The notes below the pieces were generated by a model. That model was not told the origin of the DNA. It made no database searches and saw only the letters and a program-made list of their open reading frames with translations. Shown in pieces: positions 21,123-29,401 of a stretch of 64,000 nt of DNA. Positions within the stretch are counted from its first letter, which is position 1. Every line of letters starts with the position of its first letter. Source of the DNA: JAWOLE01 sp963815655 (GTDB lineage: Bacteria; Acidobacteriota; Thermoanaerobaculia; UBA5066; Gp7-AA6); assembly GCA_963815655.1 (NCBI GenBank), contig CAWFHK010000001.1:3720001-3784000 (forward strand), given 5' to 3'. A program made the translations under genes and the position numbers.

Positions 21123-23777
21123 TCAGGCGCTTCGGAGCGCGATCATGGGATCCACGGAAGTGGCGCGGCGGGCCGGAAAGAACGAGGCGAGGAGCGCCAC
21201 GGTCACCAGGACGACGGACATCGCGAGAAACGTCGGCGGGTCGGTGGCGTTGACCTCGAAGAGGAGGCCGGACATCAGGCGCGCCAGCAGATGCGCGCCG
21301 ACGAGCCCGAGCGCGAGACCCGCGGCGACGAGCGTCATCGACTGCCGCAGGACGAGCGTCAGGACGGCGCGGGGCTTCGCCCCCAGGGCCATCCGGATGC
21401 CGAACTCCTGGCGGCGCTCGCCGACCGCGAAGGCCATGACTCCGGCGATGCCGGCGCAGGTGACGCCGAGGGCGAGGACCGCGAAGAGCGACAGGAGCGT
21501 CGCGGTCAGCCGCGGCGAGGCGAGCGCGTTGGAGCGCACCTGGTCGAGCGTCTGGAAGCGGTCGACCGGCTGGTCCGGGTCGACGGCGTGGACCGTCTCT
21601 CCGACGAGCCGGGTGAGCGCCATCGGCCCTCCGGTCGTCCGGACGAGCAGGCTTCCCGAGAGTGTGGGGAACTGCGGCAGCGCGAGGTAGATCTCGTCGG
21701 GCGGCGCCGCGGCGAGGCCGTATTGCCGGACGTCCCCGGCGACGCCGACGATCGTGATCCAGCTCTTCCCGCGATTGAACGAGAGTCGGGCGCCGACGGG
21801 GTCCCGGGTCTCGAAGTAGCGCCGCGCGAGGGAGCGGCTGACGACCGCGGCGGTCGGCGTCTCGGGCGTGTCCGCGGATGTGAAGACCCGGCCCCGAAGG
21901 AGCGGCACGCCGATCGTCGAGAAGTAATTGGAGGAGACCCGCTGGAATTCCGCCTGCGGGCGCAGGTCGTCGGAGGCCGCCGGGCGTCCTTCGATCTCGA
22001 AGCGCCCGCTGTTGGGCCCCGTCTCGTTCAGGGGGAAGCTCCCGGAGATCGCCGCCGAGACGACTCCCGGCTCCTGGGCCAGCCGCTCGAGGATCTCCTT
22101 CTCGAAGGCCCAGCGCTTCGCCGCGTCGGTGTACTTGGTGAAGTTCAGGTCCAGCCGCGTCGTCAGGACGCGCCCGATCCGGAAGCCCGGGTCCACGTCC
22201 TGCAGCTTCCAGAGGCTGCGGATCATGAGGCCGGCGCCGATCAGGAGCGTGAAGGAGATCGCCACCTGCAGCACGATCAGCGCGCTGCGCATCCGGTGCC
22301 GGCCGGCGCCCGCGGTGGAGCGCCCGCCGCCGTCCTGCAGCGCCTCCGTCAGGCTCCGCCGGGAGGAAACGGCCGGGATGAGGCCGAGCGCGATCCCGGT
22401 CACGAGCGAGACGGCGAGCGCGAAGAGGAGGACGGGGCCGTCGATCGCGATCTCGCGCGCCCGCGGCGTGAAGCGGGCGGCGAAGGCGATGAGGAGGCGC
22501 ACTCCTCCGGACGCGAAGGCGAGGCCAAGCGCGCCTCCGGCGAGCGCGACGAGCGTGCTCTCCGTGACGAGCTGGCGGGCGAGCCGCAGGCGGCCGGCCC
22601 CGAGAGCGGAGCGCAGCGCGAGCTCCCGGCGGCGCCGCAGGAGCCGCGCGAGCGTCAGGTTCGCGACGTTCGCGCAGGCGAGCAGGAGCACGAGCCCGAC
22701 GATGCCGAAGAGGACCAGGAAGGTCGGCCGCGCGGCCCGCGTCAGCTCGTCGCGCAGCGAAACGGCCGTCATGGCGAAGCCGCTCCCCTTCGCCGGATAG
22801 TCGGCGGGGTATTGCGCGGCGAGGCTCTGTCCGATACCGGCGAGGTCCGCGCGCGCAGCGGCGAGGGGGACGCCGGGCTTCAACCTCCCGAAGACCTGGA
22901 CCATCCGCTGCTTGCGGTCGTGGAACATCTCGGGCCGGCCGCGGAAGGGGCAGGCGGAGACCGGCATGTAGACGTCGTTGTTATCGGGGTAGGCGGGCAT
23001 CGGCGGGAGGACGCCGATGACGGTGTGGATGCGGTCGTTCATCCGGAGGGTCCGCCCCACGATCCCGCGGTCTCCGCCCCATGAGCGCATCCAGTAGTCG
23101 TAGGAGAGGACGAGCAGCGGCTCCGCCCCCGGGGCGTCTTCGCCGGCCCGGAACGTGCGGCCGATGAGCGGCTCGACCCCGAGCACGTCGAAGAAGTTCG
23201 CCGCCACGACGCCGGTCTGGACGCGCTCCGGCTCGGACTTTCCAAGGAGCACGAACCACATCGAGTGGTACTCCGCCAGGCCGGCGAGCGTGCGGTTCCT
23301 CGAGGCGTAGTCGGCGATCTCGACAGGGGAAAAGGGGAGATCGCTCACGTTGATCCCCGGCGCGTCCTGCCGCAGGCGGACCAGCCGGTCGCCGCCACCG
23401 TACGGGAGCGCCTGGAGGAAGACCCCGTGGACGACGCTGAAGATGGCCGCGTTGGCGCCGATGCCCAGGGCGAGCGTCACGACCGCGGCGGCCGCGAAAA
23501 CAGGGTTGCGCTTCAGGCCCCGGACGCCGTACCGGAGGTCCTGGAGGAGAGTCTCGATGACGGGCGCGCCCGTCTCGTCGAGGCACGACTCCTTGTGCTG
23601 CTCGACGCCGCCGAAGGAGAGAAGCGCCTTGCGGCGCGCCTCCTCGGGGGAGAGGCCGCGCTCGATCCACTTGCGCGTCTCCATCTCGAGGTGGAAGCGC
23701 ATCTCCTCGTCGAGCTCCCGCTCGACCGCGCTCCGCCGCCGGAGAGTCCGCAGGGCCGTCCACACCCGGGATGTCAT
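21123..23777 (-). CDS. ADOP-type ABC permease (MacB family, duplicated)
   Basis: 884 residues. A short N-terminal domain (RRRSAVERELDEEMRFHLEM) precedes two MacB_PCD/FtsX halves: the first begins KRNPVFAAAAVVTLALGIGA, the second near RMRSALIVLQVAISFTLLIG, each followed by FtsX segments, the last ending RRATSVDPMIALRSA. This is the acidobacterial duplicated orphan permease, which works without a linked ATPase; the substrate is unknown. A PadR regulator lies 22 bases upstream in the same direction, as usual for these genes. Confidence 0.93.
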   Translation of the reverse strand: MTSRVWTALRTLRRRSAVERELDEEMRFHLEMETRKWIERGLSPEEARRKALLSFGGVEQHKESCLDETGAPVIETLLQDLRYGVRGLKRNPVFAAAAVVTLALGIGANAAIFSVVHGVFLQALPYGGGDRLVRLRQDAPGINVSDLPFSPVEIADYASRNRTLAGLAEYHSMWFVLLGKSEPERVQTGVVAANFFDVLGVEPLIGRTFRAGEDAPGAEPLLVLSYDYWMRSWGGDRGIVGRTLRMNDRIHTVIGVLPPMPAYPDNNDVYMPVSACPFRGRPEMFHDRKQRMVQVFGRLKPGVPLAAARADLAGIGQSLAAQYPADYPAKGSGFAMTAVSLRDELTRAARPTFLVLFGIVGLVLLLACANVANLTLARLLRRRRELALRSALGAGRLRLARQLVTESTLVALAGGALGLAFASGGVRLLIAFAARFTPRAREIAIDGPVLLFALAVSLVTGIALGLIPAVSSRRSLTEALQDGGGRSTAGAGRHRMRSALIVLQVAISFTLLIGAGLMIRSLWKLQDVDPGFRIGRVLTTRLDLNFTKYTDAAKRWAFEKEILERLAQEPGVVSAAISGSFPLNETGPNSGRFEIEGRPAASDDLRPQAEFQRVSSNYFSTIGVPLLRGRVFTSADTPETPTAAVVSRSLARRYFETRDPVGARLSFNRGKSWITIVGVAGDVRQYGLAAAPPDEIYLALPQFPTLSGSLLVRTTGGPMALTRLVGETVHAVDPDQPVDRFQTLDQVRSNALASPRLTATLLSLFAVLALGVTCAGIAGVMAFAVGERRQEFGIRMALGAKPRAVLTLVLRQSMTLVAAGLALGLVGAHLLARLMSGLLFEVNATDPPTFLAMSVVLVTVALLASFFPARRATSVDPMIALRSA

Positions 23778-23799
23778 GGCTGGCTCTCTCCTTTCCGGG

Positions 23800-24129
23800 C
23801 TACCCGGCCGCGAGCACCCGGGACACGGCCTCCGCGAAACGCTCCCACCCCTCCTCCTCCTCGGCGAGCTGCCTGCGTCCGCTCTTGGTGAGCTCGTAGA
23901 AGCGGGCGCGGCGGTTGTTCTCCGAGGCGCCCCATTCCGAGCGGATCCACCCCTTCGCCTCCAGCCGGTAAAGAGCGGGGTAGAGGGAGCCCTGGTTGAC
24001 CTGGAGCACGTCCTGCGAGAGCTGCTGGATCCGCTGGGAGATCCCCCAGCCGTGCATCGGCGCCGAGCGCAGCGTCTTCAGGACCAGCACGTCGAGTGTC
24101 CCCTGGAGAAGATCGGTCCGGAGCGACAT
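23800..24129 (-). CDS. PadR-family transcriptional regulator
   Basis: 109 residues from ATG 24129 (AAGGAGGGCCG upstream). The PadR winged helix is clear: LLQGTLDVLVLKTLRSAPMH, then GSLYPALYRLEAKGWIRSEW and RRARFYELTKSGRRQLAEEE. It should repress the downstream permease gene and itself. A perfect 8-base inverted repeat, ACAGGAGT/ACTCCTGT, sits 22 bases ahead of the start and is the likely binding site. Confidence 0.93.
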   Translation of the reverse strand: MSLRTDLLQGTLDVLVLKTLRSAPMHGWGISQRIQQLSQDVLQVNQGSLYPALYRLEAKGWIRSEWGASENNRRARFYELTKSGRRQLAEEEEGWERFAEAVSRVLAAG

Positions 24130-24150
24130 CGGCCCTCCTTGAGATTGTCT

Positions 24151-24174
24151 ACAGGAGTCTTTCCCCACTCCTGT
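24151..24174 (-). promoter_or_regulatory. Inverted repeat, candidate PadR operator
   Basis: ACAGGAGT, eight bases (CTTTCCCC), ACTCCTGT, located just upstream of the padR-like start. PadR proteins bind spaced palindromes of this size in their own promoters. Confidence 0.6.
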
Positions 24175-24400
24175 CGAATGTCAAGGGGAGGTACGGAGCT
24201 GCCCCCGGAAGGTTTCCAAGAAATGTTTCGCAGCCGGATTGCCATCCGCGAGAATCCGGACCGGCGGGTCCTGTCGCCGTCCGTCGAGGAGTCAAGACCA
24301 GGGCTTGGAATGAGGCTCAATGCCCGCGCGCGAGGTCTCCGTCCGGCGCCACCCGCCGGCCCTTCACTTCGGAACAAACCGGATTGAGAGCCCCGGAGCT

Positions 24401-24566
24401 GGCGGCGTTTCCCGCAGGAGGTGATGGGTGAGGAGCATGAAAAAGCGCAGCCGGCGCCTCGCTGCCGATGCGACGAACCCTCAGCGGCAGCCGGTTCTTG
24501 CGGTCTGCGGCAGGCCGCCGCGTGCCGACGGAGGGAAGCGACGCCAGCTCCGGGGCGGCCTTTCCG
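24401..24566 (+). repeat. Dispersed ~165-base repeat, copy B
   Basis: GCAGGAGGTGATGGGTGAGG through GAACCCTCAGCGGCAGCCGG to CTCCGGGGCGGCCTTTCCGC, the partner of the minus-strand copy at 16256-16417. It lies in the 530-base gap between the PadR operator and the YceI gene; the remainder of that gap shows nothing recognisable. Confidence 0.6.
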
Positions 24567-24708
24567 CTATCGATTCGATTGTTACGCCAGGACGAAAGCG
24601 CCGACGCGGATGTTCCAGGCTATTCCTCCCGACGGATCCGACGCGCTCACCCCGCAGATCAGCCCCGGCCCGGATACGGCATACTCGAGCGCGCAGGAGA
24701 CTGGCGAG

Positions 24709-25374
24709 ATGACTCGCATCCGCGTCGGCCGGACGAGCACGGCGCTTCCCGCTTCGCTCCTGGCGTTCGCGCTCGGGGCCGGCGGGCTCCTTTCAGGTCA
24801 GAGCGCGCCGGCCGACTGGAGCGTGGACGTGGCGCGGAGCCGCCTGACCGTCAAGGTCCTTCCCGCCGGACTCCTCGCCTCGGCCCTGCACGCACATTTC
24901 TTTCAGCCGGAGACATGGAGCGGTGAGATCGCGTGGGATCCGGGTCATCCGGGACGCGTCCGAGTCGCCGTGCGGATCGCCGCCGATTCTCTCCACGATC
25001 ACCAGCCCAAGCTCTCCGCCAGAGATGTCGCGAAGGTCGAGCGTCAGGTTCGCGGCGCGGCGATCCTCGACGCGGAGCGATTCCGCGAGATCCGGTTCGA
25101 GGCCGACCGGCTCGAGGCCGAGGAGATTCCGCCGGGCGGCCCGGACGAGTTTCGAGGCAGGCTCGCGGGCACGTTGACGCTCCACGGGCGCTCGCGCCCT
25201 CTCGAGCTCCCGATCCGGGGCCGCGTTCTCGGAGACCGGCTCGAGGCGAACACGGAAGTGACCTTCAAGCAGAGCGATTTCGGCGTCCAGCCGTACTCCA
25301 CCGCGCTCGGGGCGATCGCGGTGCGCGACGAGGTTTCGATCGAGATCGCTCTCGTCGCCGTGACGCGCCGCTGA
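24709..25374 (+). CDS. YceI-family lipocalin-like protein
   Basis: 221 residues with a signal peptide (LLAFALGAGGLLSGQ). The YceI pattern is present: WSVDVARSRLTVKVLPAG, AAILDAERFREIRFEADRL, GTLTLHGRSRPLELPI and VTFKQSDFGVQPYSTAL. These periplasmic barrels bind long isoprenoids or fatty acids. The ATG at 24709 puts the signal peptide in place; the frame stays open further upstream into the dispersed repeat but has no hydrophobic start there. Confidence 0.87.
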   Translation: MTRIRVGRTSTALPASLLAFALGAGGLLSGQSAPADWSVDVARSRLTVKVLPAGLLASALHAHFFQPETWSGEIAWDPGHPGRVRVAVRIAADSLHDHQPKLSARDVAKVERQVRGAAILDAERFREIRFEADRLEAEEIPPGGPDEFRGRLAGTLTLHGRSRPLELPIRGRVLGDRLEANTEVTFKQSDFGVQPYSTALGAIAVRDEVSIEIALVAVTRR

Positions 25375-25452
25375 AGCGATTCGTGCCGCTCGGCGTGATC
25401 CGGCCGGAATTGTTGGGTACTGGTATCGTGTTTGCTCCTTTGGGACAACTCC

Positions 25453-26373
25453 ATGAGACTCTCCGGAACCCGCGCGGTCTCTGTTCTCATCCTCGTGCTG
25501 GCGTTGCTGCCGGCGTCGCTCGGCGCGGTCTCCGTCTTCGACGTGATCCGCCTGTCGCAGGCGCGGTACTCGGACGAGGACATCATTCGACTGATCCAGA
25601 CCACCGACTCCCGTTTCGTCCTTTCCGCCGAGGACACGCTCCGCCTGAGGAAGGCGGGAGTGACGGAGGCCGTGATCCGCGAAATGCTCTCGCGGCCGGC
25701 GCCGGCGCGGGGGCCCGAGCCGGCCGCCTCCGGCGTCGCCGCGAACCCTCCACGCGCCGCGGTCTCCGACGAGAGCCGACGGCACGACCTGTTCGCCGGC
25801 TCCTCCTACCGGGAGAAGGGCGCCGCTCCTCGTGCGCACGCGGCGGTGACGCTGGCTGGCCTCGAGGTGCTCATCCTTCGGGACCGGGCCGGGTTCGCGT
25901 CCCCCCTGGTCCGCGCCCGGGCCGTCGCTCAGACCCTGAACCGACTGGCCGCGCCCGCCTCCGGTCGTTTCGCCGCGCGCGCCGCCGGAGAGGACTGGAA
26001 GGTGATCTTCGAGCGCTCCGACGGGGCCGCGACCGACGTTGTCATGGTTACGCCGGCCGATGTCGCGGGATACCTGGCCGGGGCGCGCCATGAGGTCTCC
26101 GCCGGTACGCTGGCCTCCTTCTGGGCCGCGCTGCTGAACGACTACTGGGCCGTCGGCGTCGCGGGGAAGCCGCCCCGCTATCTCGTCGATTCCCGCGACG
26201 GCCAGGCGCTCGAGCGGCTCTCCCTCGCCATCGGCCTTCCGGTCGGGGCTCGCGACGCCGCCGCCGTGCGCGCCGCCCTGGATTCCCTCGGAGGGACAGA
26301 CCGCGAGCGCCTGCGAAGACTTCCCACCGCCGTTCCGGAAGACTTAAACTTTCCCTTGAGGAGGTCGCCATGA
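25453..26373 (+). CDS. Exported protein with a short helical N-terminal domain
   Basis: 306 residues with a signal peptide ending about LGAVSV. Residues 27-80 form a small helical domain: FDVIRLSQARYSDEDIIRLI and DTLRLRKAGVTEAVIREML. The same pattern occurs in the next gene, and I have seen it on other acidobacterial exported proteins. The remaining 200 residues have no family I recognise (TDVVMVTPADVAGYLAGARH is a distinctive stretch). It overlaps the next gene by four bases (ATGA), so the two products are likely co-made. Confidence 0.75.
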   Translation: MRLSGTRAVSVLILVLALLPASLGAVSVFDVIRLSQARYSDEDIIRLIQTTDSRFVLSAEDTLRLRKAGVTEAVIREMLSRPAPARGPEPAASGVAANPPRAAVSDESRRHDLFAGSSYREKGAAPRAHAAVTLAGLEVLILRDRAGFASPLVRARAVAQTLNRLAAPASGRFAARAAGEDWKVIFERSDGAATDVVMVTPADVAGYLAGARHEVSAGTLASFWAALLNDYWAVGVAGKPPRYLVDSRDGQALERLSLAIGLPVGARDAAAVRAALDSLGGTDRERLRRLPTAVPEDLNFPLRRSP

Positions 26374-27431
26374 AACGCGCCGTCGCCATTTTCCTTTTCC
26401 TGGCCTGTTCCGGCCTCCTGCTCGCGGACTCTCCGGGCTCCGGCGGTCCGGCGCGCCAGGAGCCTTCGCTTCTCCGGGATCTCGTTCGAATGACCGGCGC
26501 CGGATTGTCCGATGCGACGGTCCTCGCCTACGCGAAGGCGCACCGCCTCGAGCTGCCCCCGGAGTTGTCCGCGGACGACCTTGTCTGGCTCCGAAAGTCG
26601 GGAGTGAGCGAGACGGTCGTTCAATACATGGCGGCGATCGACGTGAGGGCTCCCGACGCGGCCGAAGGGGAGGACGCCGCCGACGACTCCGAGGAGACCT
26701 CCGGTTATCCCGGCGCGGTTCGCTCCGAAGCCAACGGCGACTACGGCAGTTACTCCGACGGCGACTACGGCAGTTACTCCGGCAGCTACCCCGAGAGTGA
26801 CTATGGCAGTTATCCCGAGAGCGACTACGGGGACTACGCCGGCAGCGTCTATGATGGCTACCCCGCGAGCTACTACTGCGACTACTACCCGGTCTACGCC
26901 GCGGGGTACTACCCGTATCCCGTCTCTTTCTTCGTGAGCCAGAGCGGGTTCTTCGGGCGATTCCATGGTCGGGGCCACGGTCGCCGCCATGGGTTCTCGG
27001 GACGGCACGGTCATTCCGTCGGTCACGGCGGGTCCGGGCATCAGCGCTTCCCGCGCGGCGACTTCGACCGCAGTCTCGGAAGACCCCGGGGAAGCGTCGT
27101 CGCCGCCCGTCCCGGGGCGGGACGCGCCGCCTCTCCGCGCGGCAGCGTCCGCCAGGCGTTCCGCGTGCCGCGGGAGAGCATCATTCGCCGCGGCGGGCCC
27201 GGGCGCGCGACCTTTCCGCGCGGCGGCTTCGGCTCGGGGCCCGGGGCACCCCGGGGAGCCGTTATCCGCGGCGGCGGCGCCGGACGTCCGGCCTTCGCCG
27301 GCGGCGGTCGCGGTCCGGGCTTCGCGGGCGGCGGCCGCGCGGGCGGCGGCGGCATCGGCCGCGCCCCCGTCGTGCGATCCGGAGCGAGCCGCGGGGCCGC
27401 GGCGCGGCCCACGGTCGGGGGACGCCGCTGA
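26370..27431 (+). CDS. Secreted Tyr/Gly/Arg-rich repeat protein
   Basis: 353 residues with a clear GAGGAGG site and a signal peptide (FLFLACSGLLLADS). Residues 30-90 repeat the helical domain of the previous protein (LSADDLVWLRKSGVSETVVQ). Then come short tandem units of the GDYGSYS and ESDYGSYP type, a Tyr-rich hydrophobic patch (YYPVYAAGYYPYPVSFFV), a His/Gly segment, and a long RG/GG-rich tail. It is low-complexity and probably surface-exposed or structural. Tyr-rich and Arg/Gly-rich blocks of this kind can drive self-assembly; that is inference. Confidence 0.75.
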   Translation: MKRAVAIFLFLACSGLLLADSPGSGGPARQEPSLLRDLVRMTGAGLSDATVLAYAKAHRLELPPELSADDLVWLRKSGVSETVVQYMAAIDVRAPDAAEGEDAADDSEETSGYPGAVRSEANGDYGSYSDGDYGSYSGSYPESDYGSYPESDYGDYAGSVYDGYPASYYCDYYPVYAAGYYPYPVSFFVSQSGFFGRFHGRGHGRRHGFSGRHGHSVGHGGSGHQRFPRGDFDRSLGRPRGSVVAARPGAGRAASPRGSVRQAFRVPRESIIRRGGPGRATFPRGGFGSGPGAPRGAVIRGGGAGRPAFAGGGRGPGFAGGGRAGGGGIGRAPVVRSGASRGAAARPTVGGRR

Positions 27432-27536
27432 CCCGCGCCGGAGGCGGCTGAGCTCCCATTTTCCTCGGAGGTCCGCATCCCGCGGGCGCTCGTTGGTGGT
27501 CGTGTTAGATTCCTTCGAGCTCGCCGGAGGTGAATC

Positions 27537-28424
27537 GTGCCGTCGCGAAGCCCGCTTCTGCTCGCCTCTGCCATTCTTCTCGTCGTCTCGCCTCTGCTCG
27601 CCGCCGAGGACGTCAAGGTCACGGCGGGGTCCGTCGAGGATCAACGCTCTTCGGACGATCAGTTCGGCGGGCTCACGATCGGGCTCGTCTTCAAGGGAAG
27701 CCTCATGGCCGACGTCAAGGCCGTTCGCGTGCGAGTGAAATCGGCCAGGGACGACGCCGGCACGGTCCTCTCCAAGCCGGAGAGGGACGAGACGCCGAAG
27801 GATTTCGAAGAGTACGAGGCGAACCGCCAGCCCGGCCCCGAGGTCCGCCTGTCCAGCCCGAGCCGCGACGCCTCGACCGTGGACGTGGCGGGAGAGGTGG
27901 AGCTCTTCGTTCCGGCGCGGGATCCGAACACGAAGCAGAGGTTCGAGCAGTTCCTGGCGGGGATCGACAAGCCGATCGCGAGCGCGGCGTTGAAGTCGGC
28001 GAAGATCGAGATCACGCCCCTCTCGCCCGCGCAATACAAGAGCCGGCAGGAGAAGAACCGTCCCACGAAGGAGCAGCTCATCGCCGAGGGGAAGAAGCGC
28101 GGCGCGTCGGAAGCGGAGATCCAGCAGGCCCTCAAGTTGATGGACGCCCTCGCCGGGTTGTCGGGCGAGGCCCCTTCCGAAAACAGCGTCCTCCTGGAGA
28201 CGAAGGACCCCGACGGCAGGATCATCGCGATCGACGTCGTCAAGCCCGACGGCGCCGAGATCCACGCCTCGGGCCGGGAGACCAACGGCGGGCGCGACCT
28301 GAAGCTGGTGAAGATCGATCTCTCGGAGAAGCCGCCGGCCGACGCCGCGCTCTCCGTCACGCTGCGCACGCCGAAATCGGTCGTGGCGGTCCCGATCGAC
28401 CTGCGAGGGGTCGCGCTGCCATGA
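27537..28424 (+). CDS. Exported protein of unknown function, paralogue 1
   Basis: 295 residues from a GTG start after GCCGGAGGTGA. Signal peptide to LLAAED. The body is beta-rich with DDQFGGLTIGLVFKG, KAVRVRVKSARDDAGTVLS, a linker, VAGEVELFVPARDPN and a C-terminal ALSVTLRTPKSVVAVPIDLR. The next gene encodes a protein with the same order of blocks. No known domain; the outline suggests two immunoglobulin-like or jelly-roll domains. Its stop overlaps the next start (ATGA). Confidence 0.7.
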   Translation: MPSRSPLLLASAILLVVSPLLAAEDVKVTAGSVEDQRSSDDQFGGLTIGLVFKGSLMADVKAVRVRVKSARDDAGTVLSKPERDETPKDFEEYEANRQPGPEVRLSSPSRDASTVDVAGEVELFVPARDPNTKQRFEQFLAGIDKPIASAALKSAKIEITPLSPAQYKSRQEKNRPTKEQLIAEGKKRGASEAEIQQALKLMDALAGLSGEAPSENSVLLETKDPDGRIIAIDVVKPDGAEIHASGRETNGGRDLKLVKIDLSEKPPADAALSVTLRTPKSVVAVPIDLRGVALP

Positions 28425-29383
28425 CCGCCCGGAGTTGCCGGAGCGCCGGGGTCTTTCTCGCAGTCGCGTTGGCGGCCATGCCGGCCTTCGCGCAATCGAA
28501 GAAGACGACGAAGAAGAGCGGGCCCTCCCGGCCGGCCGCGCAGGCCGGGCCGCCGAGGATCCGTGTCGCGATCGAGTCCGTTCTCGACCGCAGGACGACG
28601 CGCGACTTCCCCCGGTCCGAGCTGTCGATCCGGCTGCGGCTCGAAGGCGAGGACGCGGGCGCCGTGCGGTCGGCCCGCGCTCGCCTGACCAGGGCATCGG
28701 ACGACACGGGCCGGAGCCTGCTCCCGAGCGGCGCCGAGACCCGGCAGGACGCGGATCGCTGGGTGGAAGGGCGCGAGGGCGCTCCTCCCACGCCGGGCGT
28801 CGATCTGGCCAGCCCCACGCGCAAGGCCAGGAGCCTGACCGCGGTCGAAGGGGTCGTCGAGGTCTATCTTCCTTCCAGGGATCCCGCCGGAACGGTCCGG
28901 ATCGACAGGGTCATGGCGAAGAAAGACAAGCCGCTCGCGGTGCCGGGGCTCGCTTCCCGCGGCATCGGGATCCAGGTCCTCTCGAAGGCCGGCCTCGAAA
29001 GAGAGAAGAAGCGGGTGGCCGAGAAGAAGAAGGCCCAGGCCGCGAAGAAGAAGGGAAAGAAGGGGGTGGAGGCCGGGCTGGAAGAGATGGCGGGCGCCAT
29101 GGGAGACGCCCTGGGGGAGATGCTGGAGCGCGTCTTCCTGACCGTGGGGGACAACGACCTCATCCTCAAGGTCGCCGATCCGGGAAAGAAAATCTTCTCC
29201 TTCGATCTCGTGGCCCCGGATGGCTCGCCGATCCGGAGTTACGGCACCATGGATCTCGAGCAGTACCGGGTCATCCGGATGTTCGAGCCGATTCCGCCGA
29301 CCACGTCGCTCCAGGTCCGGCTCAAGACGCCAAAGTCCTTCGGAGAGGTCCCCTTCGCCCTCGCCGACGTGAAGCTGCCGTAG
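28421..29383 (+). CDS. Exported protein of unknown function, paralogue 2
   Basis: 320 residues. Signal peptide to FAQSKK. It mirrors the previous gene product: SELSIRLRLEGEDAGAVRSA, RASDDTGRSLLPSGAE, VEGVVEVYLPSRDPA and at the end SLQVRLKTPKSFGEVPFALA. Between them it carries a Lys-rich helix (REKKRVAEKKKAQAAKKKGK) and an amphipathic MAGAMGDALGEMLERVF. The two paralogues are probably partners in one periplasmic assembly. Function unknown. Confidence 0.7.
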   Translation: MTARSCRSAGVFLAVALAAMPAFAQSKKTTKKSGPSRPAAQAGPPRIRVAIESVLDRRTTRDFPRSELSIRLRLEGEDAGAVRSARARLTRASDDTGRSLLPSGAETRQDADRWVEGREGAPPTPGVDLASPTRKARSLTAVEGVVEVYLPSRDPAGTVRIDRVMAKKDKPLAVPGLASRGIGIQVLSKAGLEREKKRVAEKKKAQAAKKKGKKGVEAGLEEMAGAMGDALGEMLERVFLTVGDNDLILKVADPGKKIFSFDLVAPDGSPIRSYGTMDLEQYRVIRMFEPIPPTTSLQVRLKTPKSFGEVPFALADVKLP

Positions 29384-29399
29384 CCGCCCGGGGCGGCAG
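29383..29399. terminator. Possible shared terminator between convergent genes
   Basis: GCCGCCC/GGGCGGC arms with an alternative CTGCCG/CGGCAG pairing, in the 18-base gap between the two converging stops. No T-tract, so evidence is modest. Confidence 0.3.
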
Positions 29400-29401
29400 G
29401 C

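Noticed and set aside
20202..23084. 960-codon plus-strand open frame
   Set aside because: It is antisense to the DJ-1-like and ADOP genes; the translation is Arg/Asp/Gly-rich without domains, as expected from the complement of high-GC genes.
26740..26850. Short regularly spaced repeats suggesting a CRISPR-like array
   Set aside because: They are codon-level repeats (GDYGSYS type) inside the Tyr-rich coding frame; there are no unique spacers of constant length.
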